50,195 bases of DNA from contig JAMXLF010000049.1 in assembly GCA_024281055.1 (NCBI GenBank), positions 1 to 50,195 of the forward strand, given 5' to 3'. The position numbers and the translations under genes are program-made. Positions within the stretch are counted from its first letter, which is position 1, and every line of letters starts with the position of its first letter. The DNA comes from Geobacteraceae bacterium. GTDB lineage: Bacteria; Desulfobacterota; Desulfuromonadia; Geobacterales; Geobacteraceae. The notes beneath the pieces are model-generated. The model was not told where the DNA came from, did not search any database, and saw nothing but the letters and a program-made list of their open reading frames with translations. Below, one piece after another: positions 18,975 through 26,174 of the stretch.

Positions 18975-20348
18975 CTATCTCGACGCCAGGGTCCGGACGG
19001 CGTAGACGGCGACCGCCGAAGCTCCCACGCACGCCAGGCGCACCCGCTGGCGCAGCAGGCTGTCTTCCCCGATGACCCGGTACCGGTCCAGGAGGACCGT
19101 GAAGGTCGTGACCGCCAGCAGGCTCCCGCCCCATACCAGGGCGAGCGCCGCCAATTCCTCCCCATCCGCGTAAAGGACGACGGGGAGCACCGCAATGCAG
19201 ACCGTTGCGGCAATACTGCACGCAAGTCCGGCCGGATATCTTCGATCGTGCAATTTCTCCGTGAATCCCCCCGTGCCGGCAACCACTCTCGTCAGGAAGT
19301 AGAAGGAGATGATCGTGATCTGCCCGACGACCGACGTGAGGTACGGCAGGAAGATTTCCCGGTAGTTTTCCACCGTGTTGGCCACGAAGATCAAGACGGC
19401 CGGGACGAGGGCCGAGTAGAAGAGGACCTTTATCTGGTATCTCTTGATCTCTTCCGCCACCCGCGACGAAAAGTAGGAGACGAGAACGTAGAGGAAAACC
19501 TGGGCCAGCAGCAGGGGGAGAAACCAGTAGACATCGCACAGGCTCCAGGCGGCGTAATTCAAAAGGATCATGCCGATGAGGCCGCTGGTCCTGAATATCC
19601 TCTGCCTGACGGAGATCAGGGCGGTCAGCGCGATAAGGAAGAGGAGGATGAACAGCTGCGTGGCGGCCTCGGCCAGGGAATGGCCGGTCATCTTCGCCAG
19701 GATGTAGTAAGTGCCGAACGGCACGAAGATGTTGTCGCTCCCCGCCGTGGAGATCGCCTCGAAGCCCGTGACGAGGAGGGCTATGACCAGGGCGGTCAGG
19801 ACCGATTCCGGTCTGCCGATGGGGGTGAGCAGCAGGAGGGAGAGATGGACACAGAGGAACGTGACGAAAAAGAAGGCGAGCGACCCTTCGAGGCTCTTCC
19901 TGTTTCCTTCCACGTCGAAGGTGATGGCGCCGTACCTTTCACCGACGAGCGCGGCAAACGTGTCGGCCACGGTCATGACCAGGATGGAGACGAGGTACAG
20001 GACCGGTCTGTCGTGCGCCAGGAGAAACACCAGGTAGACGGACACCGGGAAGTAGACGGCGCCGTGAGACTCACGCCCCACGCCGTGCACCGACCGAAGC
20101 CCTCCCATCCTCCTGGTCAGCTCGATGATCCCGATCATCCCCGCCGCCAGGACGAGGACCGTCCAGTGGGAACGGATGACGAAGGGGAGCGCGAGGGCGA
20201 CGAGCCCCCCCAGGAGATGGACGGTTTTCCGCGCCAGCTCGGGGAGCGAGGGAAACGCCCTGCGGACCGCTTCGCCGGCGGCAAAGACCAGGAGGTAGGC
20301 GCAGGCGACGGCGGCAGCGCTCATCAGTTCGGCACGGACGGAGATCAT
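18975..20348 (-). CDS. SEC59/VTE5-like CTP-dependent polyprenol/phytol kinase with extra membrane domain
   Basis: 457-residue integral membrane protein. The first 210 or so residues match dolichol/phytol kinases and CDP-diglyceride synthetase-like enzymes: ELARKTVHLLGGLVAL (38-52), VADTFAALVGERYG (127-140) and GNRKSLEGSLAFF (148-160), the CTP- and metal-binding region. Such enzymes phosphorylate isoprenoid alcohols with CTP. A second half of similar size with several more membrane segments is unusual, since these kinases are commonly half this length. ATG 20348 overlaps the stop of the DUF3419 gene (ATGA). Its neighbours HMG-CoA reductase and UbiA point to an isoprenoid substrate; cytidylyltransferase activity is the alternative. 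Confidence 0.82.
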   Translation of the reverse strand: MISVRAELMSAAAVACAYLLVFAAGEAVRRAFPSLPELARKTVHLLGGLVALALPFVIRSHWTVLVLAAGMIGIIELTRRMGGLRSVHGVGRESHGAVYFPVSVYLVFLLAHDRPVLYLVSILVMTVADTFAALVGERYGAITFDVEGNRKSLEGSLAFFFVTFLCVHLSLLLLTPIGRPESVLTALVIALLVTGFEAISTAGSDNIFVPFGTYYILAKMTGHSLAEAATQLFILLFLIALTALISVRQRIFRTSGLIGMILLNYAAWSLCDVYWFLPLLLAQVFLYVLVSYFSSRVAEEIKRYQIKVLFYSALVPAVLIFVANTVENYREIFLPYLTSVVGQITIISFYFLTRVVAGTGGFTEKLHDRRYPAGLACSIAATVCIAVLPVVLYADGEELAALALVWGGSLLAVTTFTVLLDRYRVIGEDSLLRQRVRLACVGASAVAVYAVRTLASR

Positions 20349-21442
20349 GTCACCTCTTCGATCACGAGGGACTTGTAGAAGAACGCCTTGTCCTCGGCGA
20401 ACAGGCGCCCTGCGAGCTCGGTCAGGGGAGTGAGCCTTTCCGCAAGCGACTCCGGGTGCTTCCGGTCCGCCAGCATGTTCCAGTAGACAAGGCGGGCTCC
20501 CTGCCGGGAAGACCCGACGATCCTCTCCAGCTCTGCGGCATACTCTTCCCGGCTCATGTACTCGAAGATGTCGGAAAGGTTGAACCCGTCGAAGCGCAGC
20601 TCCCCGTGGGCCGTCAGCGCCTCGGTGACGCCTCCCCTGAACGTCACCAGCCGGTCGAGATTCCCCCGGATGGCGGCGAAGTTCTCCCTTCTCAGGTAGA
20701 AGGGGAGCGCCCGGTCGAACCCGCCGGTCAGGATGTATTCGAGATAGGGATTGCGGTCGGTGGGGAGGGCGGTGAGCGCATACCGGGTCCGGTCGAGGAT
20801 GCGGCCAGCCACATCCCCCTCGACGTAGCGGAAGAACTCGGGATCGCGCCCCAGCCGTCCCATCACCGTGCGGCCGAAGAATATCCTGAACAGGAGCCGC
20901 CAGCGGAGGTTGTCCCAGACGTCCCGGTAGAACGCGGCGCGCCCGGCCGCGTCCCGCGGCTCCAGGAGTGCGGCGACGGTGGCGCGGCCGTGGATGAGCG
21001 GCAGGACCCACCTGCGGAACAGGCGAAAATAGCCCTCGAACCTGCCGATGGTGGTGATCCCCCTGGCGATCAGCTCCCGGTGCCCGTCCCAGTAACGGCG
21101 CGCCTCCGGGGCCAGCCCCTCCCGAAGGCTCCGGTAGGTGCCGACCCGGTCCGCCCCGCTGCGCACACCGAGGAACGCCAGCAGCTCGTCATGGTCGAGG
21201 GAGGCGAAGGCGGCCCGGCGCAGTTCCAGGCATGCCAGCTGGGCTTCGCTGAGGTCGACGGCAAGGACCAGCGACGGAGCGCCGCTGAGAATGCTGAAGG
21301 TGTTGTCGCCGGCGGACGCTACGGAGAGGTAGACGCCCCCCTCCTTCACGTCGAGCGCCCGCAGGAGGACATCCGCGTCCTCCCAGCAGTTCGCGTACCG
21401 GACCAGGTCGAAGCTCGCCCGCTCTTCTATCCCTCGTTCCAT
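20345..21442 (-). CDS. DUF3419 family protein (BtaA-like SAM-dependent transferase)
   Basis: 365 residues with the DUF3419 pattern: the N-terminal LVRYANCWEDADVL, the SAM-binding loop SVASAGDNTFSIL (40-52), LAVDLSEAQLACLELR, and the later segment FDGFNLSDIFEYM. The characterised relative BtaA transfers a 3-amino-3-carboxypropyl group from S-adenosylmethionine to diacylglycerol in betaine lipid synthesis. No BtaB methyltransferase is beside it, so ordinary DGTS betaine lipid is unlikely to be the sole product. It could attach the same group to a different lipid alcohol. It is 16 bases downstream of the HMG-CoA reductase stop and overlaps the next gene. Confidence 0.85.
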   Translation of the reverse strand: MERGIEERASFDLVRYANCWEDADVLLRALDVKEGGVYLSVASAGDNTFSILSGAPSLVLAVDLSEAQLACLELRRAAFASLDHDELLAFLGVRSGADRVGTYRSLREGLAPEARRYWDGHRELIARGITTIGRFEGYFRLFRRWVLPLIHGRATVAALLEPRDAAGRAAFYRDVWDNLRWRLLFRIFFGRTVMGRLGRDPEFFRYVEGDVAGRILDRTRYALTALPTDRNPYLEYILTGGFDRALPFYLRRENFAAIRGNLDRLVTFRGGVTEALTAHGELRFDGFNLSDIFEYMSREEYAAELERIVGSSRQGARLVYWNMLADRKHPESLAERLTPLTELAGRLFAEDKAFFYKSLVIEEVT

Positions 21443-21458
21443 GGCACCCCGCTGCCCG

Positions 21459-22739
21459 TCACTCCTTCCGTCTGCCGTACCTCAGGTGGGCCAGGGTGAA
21501 CTGGTCCGCCGCCAGGGCCCCCATGATGGAGATCTCCCCCGCCAGCACCGTGGCGGCACAAATCTCGGCAAACTTCCGGGCCGTCCCCTCTCCCCGGCAC
21601 CCCAGCATCTCCAGGCATTCGCGCTGGGTCGGCAGGCCGGTCCCGCCGCCTACGGTGCCAACGATCAGGTTGGGGAGGGAGACGGAGATGTAGAGGTCCC
21701 CCGCACCGGTCACCTCGACGCGGGTTATCCCGACCGACGCCTCGGCCACGCAGGCGGCGTCCTGCCCGCAGGCGATGAACAGGGCGGCCAGGCCGTTGGC
21801 GTAATGCCCCTGGACGCCGATGGAGCCGCTTTGCACCCCGCCGACGAACGACATCTTCCAGTACTCCATCACCATCTCGGGGGTGGTGTGGAGAAAGCGC
21901 ATGAAGAGCTCGCGGGGGACGACCACTTCCGCCGTGACCTTCTTCCCCCGGACGAAGAGGTGGGAGATGGCGGTGGCCTTCTTGTCGCCCGACAGGTTGC
22001 TTTCGATGAACCAGTGCCGCGGCTTTATGGGACATTCGGCGACAATGCGCCGGCAGACCGCGTCGGTGGCGATGGTGACCATGTTCTGGCCGGCCGCGTC
22101 CCCGGTGACGTACTCGAAATTGAGGTACACGTGGTTCCCCTCCAGGGTCACCTTCATGTCCTCCAGCCGGCCGTGGCCGGTGGTCTTCCCCGCCTCTTCC
22201 CGCAGGGCGTCGAACTGCCCGACGACCCAGACGATGAAGCGGCCCGCCTCCACCATGTCGTCGAACACGAACCCGGGCGCCCGCGACACCCGTTCGGTGA
22301 GGCAGAGGACGCTTGCACCGCCGCTCAGGCTGATGATCTTGGCGCCGCGGTTGTGGGAGGCGACCAGGGCCCCCTCGGACGTCGCCAGGGGGACGAAGTA
22401 GTCGCCGTGGGCGTACGCCCCGTTTATCCGGAGCGGACCCACCACCCCGACGGGGAGCTGGGCGGTGCCGATGTAGTTCTCGATGTTTCCCCGAAAGATC
22501 TCCGGCTCCTCGATGTGCCGTTCCCCGCTCAGGTACTCGAACCGTATGCCGCTCCCCTCCAGGATGGCAAGCCTGCGCTTCTGCGCCTCCCCGCTCCCGT
22601 CGGTCTCCCGGGGGAGACCCGGCGGCAGCGGCTCCTCGCTGACCGGCCTCGGCCTGAGCCGTGCCGCGATCCGGTCGAGGTCCTTCCCCTTGAGCAGCGT
22701 TTCGATGATCCCTTCCGTTACCACCCTGGAAACCGGCAT
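21459..22739 (-). CDS. Hydroxymethylglutaryl-CoA reductase, class I-like
   Basis: NADPH-dependent reduction of HMG-CoA to mevalonate by family. 426 residues without a membrane anchor. Motifs are ENYIGTAQLPVGVVGPL (87-103), the catalytic Glu in TSEGALVAS (E122), GDAAGQNMVT, the Lys in GDKKAT, the Asp in CGQDAACVAEAS, TVGGGTGLPTQRECLEMLG, and the C-terminal His in LAHLRYG (H418). The TVGGGTGLP and ENYIG forms are those of class I (archaeal/eukaryotic) enzymes. GGAGG precedes ATG 22739. It is the first gene of the seven-gene operon. No other mevalonate-pathway gene is in the window, so it may act on another acyl thioester or depend on genes elsewhere. Confidence 0.92.
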   Translation of the reverse strand: MPVSRVVTEGIIETLLKGKDLDRIAARLRPRPVSEEPLPPGLPRETDGSGEAQKRRLAILEGSGIRFEYLSGERHIEEPEIFRGNIENYIGTAQLPVGVVGPLRINGAYAHGDYFVPLATSEGALVASHNRGAKIISLSGGASVLCLTERVSRAPGFVFDDMVEAGRFIVWVVGQFDALREEAGKTTGHGRLEDMKVTLEGNHVYLNFEYVTGDAAGQNMVTIATDAVCRRIVAECPIKPRHWFIESNLSGDKKATAISHLFVRGKKVTAEVVVPRELFMRFLHTTPEMVMEYWKMSFVGGVQSGSIGVQGHYANGLAALFIACGQDAACVAEASVGITRVEVTGAGDLYISVSLPNLIVGTVGGGTGLPTQRECLEMLGCRGEGTARKFAEICAATVLAGEISIMGALAADQFTLAHLRYGRRKE

Positions 22740-22993
22740 CCGACACCTCCGTTCACATCTCCTTCATGCCGGGAAACAACCTTGACCAGATCCCCTTTAC
22801 CGCATGCTCCCATAATCAAGAATATCATCGGCGGGAGAAACCTCAATGAAGCGAAGGCAGGTAGCCCGTGACGAGCTTGTCTGTTTAATTAGCATTTGCA
22901 ATTTCCGCATATTGGAGTTAGCATGAATTGTTATTATTTTCCGTGGTGTTAGCCACGCAGGCTCCCACCGGGAAGCATTCCGCAAGGATCCCC

Positions 22994-24997
22994 GTGATAT
23001 TTTCCAGCATGAAAACCAAGATGACGTTCATGGTTTTTTCCCTGGTGCTCGTGCTCATCTCGACGATCGCCGGGATTACCTTCGTCTACTTCGAGACAAC
23101 AATCAAGGGGATCATCTCCAGTCAACAGTTTACGCTGGTCACGGCCGAGGCCGACCAGATCGACAACAAGATTCATGACGCGCGGATCGGTCTCGAAACC
23201 CTGGCCGAGATCATCACCCCGGACATCATCGCCGACCGCGGGAAAGCCCGGCGGTTTCTCGATCTCCAGAAGGATGAACGGGAATTCTTCAACGACGGCC
23301 TGTTCCTCTTCTCGGCGGGAGACGGACTGGTCGCAGCCGCTCCCGGAAAGCCCGACAGCATCCACCAGGTCAACACTGTCCGTGCCTACGTCGAAAAAAC
23401 GCTGCAAACCGGTAGGCCCGCTATCGTCGGGCCATTCACCTCCACTTCCCCGCAGAAAAGTCATCCGATCATCGTGTTCACCGTTCCCGTCGTCGATGCC
23501 CGCAAGAAGACGATCGCGGTACTGGGGGGCAGCATGAACCTGCGGGAACAGCGTTTCCTGGGGCAGATGGCCGCCATCAAGCTGGGCAAGAGCGGCTATC
23601 TTTCCCTGTACGACAAGAACAGGGTGATCATCGTCCACCCGAAAAAACATCTGATCCTGGAAAAGGCCCCCGAGGGGACCAACAAGTTGCTGGACAAGGC
23701 CCTGGCAGGGTTCGAAGGGACCGACGAAACGGTCATACCGGATGGCAGGCGCGTCCTGAGGTCGGTGAAGCGCCTGAAATCGGTCGGCTGGGTCCTGGCG
23801 GCCACCTATCCGCTGGCCGAGGCGTACACCCCCGTCTACCTGGCCCGCCAGTACTTTTTGATCGGCGGGATCGCGGCAGCCTTCCTGTCGGTGCTCCTCG
23901 TCTGGTCAGCGATGAAGTACCTTACCGCGCCGCTCGTGTCGTTCACGCGGCATATCAAGGCGTTATCGAACGGGGAGGAAGGAAAGCATCTCGTCCCGAT
24001 CGCCTCCGACGACGAGATCGGCACCCTTGCCCAGGCGTTCAACCAGATGCTGCTGGAACTTGACCGGCAGAAAACGGAGCTGCACCAGAGCGAGGAACGG
24101 TATCGGCTGCTGGCCGACAATGCCACCAATGTCATCTGGACCATGGACCTGGCGGGTCGTTTCACCTACTTCAGTCCTTCGGTCGAGCGTCACTGGGGCT
24201 ACACGGCGGACGAGGCGCTGAACTTGTCGCTGGAGCGACTGCTGACCCCGGCTTCCGCCGCCCTGGTGCGGAAGAAGTTCGACGAGGCCGTTGCCCTCGT
24301 GAGCGCCGGCAGGCGCATGCAGGGGGGATATTTCGAACTGGAGATCATCCACAAGGATGGCTCGGCGTGGTGGGCCGACGTGACCTACGGCGGCATGTAC
24401 AGCGCCTCGGGCGAATTCGTCAGCTTCATCGGCTCGACCCGGGATATTACCGAGCGCAAGGAGGCGGAGCGGGAACTTGAGCGGCTTGCCCGTGAAGATG
24501 CCCTGTCCGGGGTGGCAAATCGCCGACATTTCGACGAGCTCCTGGAAATCGAGGTGCGCCGGGCTTCCCGCAACGGTGATTACCTCTCGCTCCTTCTGTG
24601 CGATGTGGATTTTTTCAAGCCCTTCAACGATCATTACGGCCATCTCGCCGGCGACGCCTGCCTTCAGGCCGTGGGCCGGATCCTCCGCCACGTTTTCCGG
24701 CGGGCCGGCGACATTCCCGCGCGCTACGGCGGCGAGGAGTTCGCAGTCATCCTGCCGGGAACCTCTCCCGAGAATGCCGCCATAACGGCCGAAACACTGC
24801 GCCGGGAGATGATCGGCGCAGCCATTCCCCATGCCCGCTCGGATGTGGCGGACTGCGTCACCATCAGCATCGGCGTGGTCGGGGCCCGGGTCAGTGCCGA
24901 CCGGAAGGCGGTGTGGTTCACCCACGAAGCGGACAAGGCACTGTACCAGTCGAAGAAAAACGGAAGAAACCGGGTGACCTGCGTTTCCTTCGACTGA
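22994..24997 (+). CDS. Membrane diguanylate cyclase: Cache-HAMP-PAS-GGDEF
   Basis: Makes cyclic di-GMP in response to an external ligand. The domains in order (667 residues) are a membrane helix (MTFMVFSLVLVLISTIAGITF), a periplasmic double-Cache domain (about 40-275), a second helix (YFLIGGIAAAFLSVLLVW), HAMP, a PAS/PAC sensor (about 365-490), and GGDEF from about 500 to the end. The active-site loop is GGEEF at 579-583, and the inhibitory I-site RAGD stands five residues before it, so the enzyme should be active and feedback-inhibited. Start: ATG 23009 has no ribosome site, whereas GTG 22994 has AAGGA five bases before it, so GTG is chosen. It diverges from the HMG-CoA reductase operon; the 254-base gap shows no other gene. 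Confidence 0.92.
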   Translation: MIFSSMKTKMTFMVFSLVLVLISTIAGITFVYFETTIKGIISSQQFTLVTAEADQIDNKIHDARIGLETLAEIITPDIIADRGKARRFLDLQKDEREFFNDGLFLFSAGDGLVAAAPGKPDSIHQVNTVRAYVEKTLQTGRPAIVGPFTSTSPQKSHPIIVFTVPVVDARKKTIAVLGGSMNLREQRFLGQMAAIKLGKSGYLSLYDKNRVIIVHPKKHLILEKAPEGTNKLLDKALAGFEGTDETVIPDGRRVLRSVKRLKSVGWVLAATYPLAEAYTPVYLARQYFLIGGIAAAFLSVLLVWSAMKYLTAPLVSFTRHIKALSNGEEGKHLVPIASDDEIGTLAQAFNQMLLELDRQKTELHQSEERYRLLADNATNVIWTMDLAGRFTYFSPSVERHWGYTADEALNLSLERLLTPASAALVRKKFDEAVALVSAGRRMQGGYFELEIIHKDGSAWWADVTYGGMYSASGEFVSFIGSTRDITERKEAERELERLAREDALSGVANRRHFDELLEIEVRRASRNGDYLSLLLCDVDFFKPFNDHYGHLAGDACLQAVGRILRHVFRRAGDIPARYGGEEFAVILPGTSPENAAITAETLRREMIGAAIPHARSDVADCVTISIGVVGARVSADRKAVWFTHEADKALYQSKKNGRNRVTCVSFD

Positions 24998-25013
24998 ACC
25001 CGCCCCGACGTCC

Positions 25014-25073
25014 TCCCGGGCGCTCACCTTCCTCACCACCCCCTCCCGCATCATGCTCGTCACCGCCATGAAC
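25014..25073 (+). repeat. comM fragment, left piece
   Basis: 54 of 60 bases are identical to comM 8965-9024. In the comM frame it encodes SRALT..., [11 protein letters not shown]. It begins 17 bases after the diguanylate cyclase stop and ends exactly where the right piece (25957) would continue the gene. Confidence 0.85.
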
Positions 25074-25203
25074 ACCTTGGGTGATTATCTCTTTTCTGCA
25101 CTCATTCTTCATGGCATCTAAAACCTTTTACCCCTGGGTGGTCTATTGAGAGTAAAAGCAGCGGCTGGCTTACCAGATTCTGCCCCTTAAGATTGTTTTT
25201 TTA

Positions 25204-25379
25204 TCATCGGAGTATACCCAACCAAGGAAGCCGCAGAAAAAGCAGCGCCAAACCACACACCGCCACCAAAAATACAGCTCTAGCCTCAATGCTGCAACTA
25301 CCGGCGTTCCGTAATTCAAACGGAGCGTCGGTTTGGTATAGAAAGGCCAGCAAAAAAGAGGGGATGGCATAGAGCCTAT
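25204..25379 (-). pseudogene. Possible second half of a small membrane protein, -1 frame
   Basis: Directly after the stop of the 26-codon gene, the -1 frame stays open for about 58 codons and reads like a membrane protein (RLYAIPSFLLAFLYQTDAP, then AVFLVAVCGLALLFLRLPWL), ending at TGA 25206-25204. It has no ATG. A single-base frameshift at 25379 would join both parts into an 84-residue protein with two or three membrane segments. There is no obvious slippery heptamer, so a mutation is more likely than programmed frameshifting. Confidence 0.4.
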
Positions 25380-25456
25380 TTGCGAAGTGAAAGGATCAGA
25401 TACAAGAAAAAGAGCACCTGGGCCACAGAAACGATTAACGCAGTAAGGTTCTTCAT
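25376..25456 (-). CDS. 26-residue single-span membrane protein
   Basis: The ATG at 25456 is preceded by an excellent AAGGAGG site six bases upstream. The product MKNLTALIVSVAQVLFFLYL followed by ILSLRK is one hydrophobic helix with Lys at both ends. It is too short for most gene finders. No homologue can be named. It may be a complete small protein or the start of a longer one cut by a frameshift (see 25204-25379). Confidence 0.55.
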   Translation of the reverse strand: MKNLTALIVSVAQVLFFLYLILSLRK

Positions 25457-25537
25457 AGGTTCCTCCTTGGATTTATCCTCAGCGAAGATTTTTGTGATTT
25501 CAAATGGTCCTTGCCGCCAAAAAAAAAAGCCGAAAAT

Positions 25538-25586
25538 AAAAAAAGCCAGTTGTGGTTTTCACCGTAAAAGGCGATTCACAACCGGC
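25538..25586 (-). terminator. Strong Rho-independent terminator (minus strand)
   Basis: In minus-strand RNA, GCCGGUUGUG pairs with CACAACUGGC (10 bp with one G-U), capped by a second stem UCGCC/GGUGA around UUUUAC, and followed by seven U and then a second U-run. The G-U pairs become A-C mismatches on the other strand, so the fold is strand-specific. It lies about 80 bases upstream of the 26-codon gene, so it ends an unknown minus-strand transcript or acts as an attenuator for that gene. Confidence 0.7.
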
Positions 25587-25956
25587 TCAGGAGTTACCGT
25601 ACCGAAGTCAAAAAAATGGTACGTCATTTAGTAGGCTGTTTCAAGGGGAATAAGCGATTCAATTTATAACTTACCGTATTTACACGTTTTAAAAATAAAG
25701 TAAGTCGCCCTGTGAAACAAAAAGTGTCCACGGATAGAGAACTATCAAGCCTTATCTCAAGAATCCTCCCGCCGGAAGAGTTAAAAGCTCGATCCCGGTT
25801 CCGGATCACGAACGCCTGTAGCAGAAGACGACGGCTAAAACAGAACATGATGAGCCAAGCATATTAATGATGCAATAAGCAGAATGATGCAGGGACTATG
25901 CATTAGTTTTTGCTTACACTGTTTATTTTGATGAAGAGTGGAAAGGGGTAACAACT

Positions 25957-26005
25957 CCTGCCCATGCGGGTACCTGGCCGACCCGGTCCATCCCTGCACC
26001 TGCAC
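25957..26005 (+). repeat. comM fragment, right piece
   Basis: 45 of 49 bases are identical to comM 9026-9074, and all four differences are synonymous. It encodes [15 protein letters not shown] in the comM frame. It continues the left piece (25014-25073) with at most one comM base missing between them. Confidence 0.85.
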
Positions 26006-26174
26006 TTTCCCGGCAACGAACTTTACCTTGCAATCAGGACATTGATCAAACTGTTGCACCGAGACGGGAAATGCGGCATAATTAAAGCAAGTTAACACTA
26101 ATTAGCCGCCCCACTTGCGCTGGGAGTGATGGAGTGATGCCTGACGTGCTTAAATCTAACATCAGGTGGGAAAC

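Larger units (their letters stand above)
25074..25956. other. AT-rich 883-bp segment splitting the comM fragment
   Basis: The stretch between the two comM pieces has much lower GC than the flanking genes and contains long A and T runs. It holds a tiny membrane-protein gene (25376-25456), its possible out-of-frame continuation, and a strong minus-strand terminator (25538-25586). A minus-strand frame at 25624-25848 (74 codons, no ribosome site) and a plus-strand frame at about 25672-25866 lacking an ATG are visible but not supported. I find no clear terminal inverted repeats or transposase. It is best described as foreign or decayed mobile DNA. Confidence 0.65.

Noticed and set aside
16250-19075. 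941-codon plus-strand frame opposite the dikinase-like gene
   Set aside because: No domain pattern, and a biased composition typical of an antisense frame; the minus-strand protein has clear ATP-grasp and phosphohistidine motifs.
20345-21442. Complete betaine-lipid (DGTS) pathway
   Set aside because: Only the BtaA-like part is present; no BtaB N-methyltransferase lies in the operon or window.
22740-22993. Cyclic di-GMP (GEMM) riboswitch upstream of the diguanylate cyclase
   Set aside because: The conserved GEMM core sequences were looked for here and upstream of the exported-protein genes, and were not seen.
25170-25370. 66-codon minus-strand frame starting MPSPLFCWPFY
   Set aside because: No ribosome site and a Trp/Cys/Arg-rich product; an overlapping frame continuing the 26-codon gene reads more like a membrane protein.
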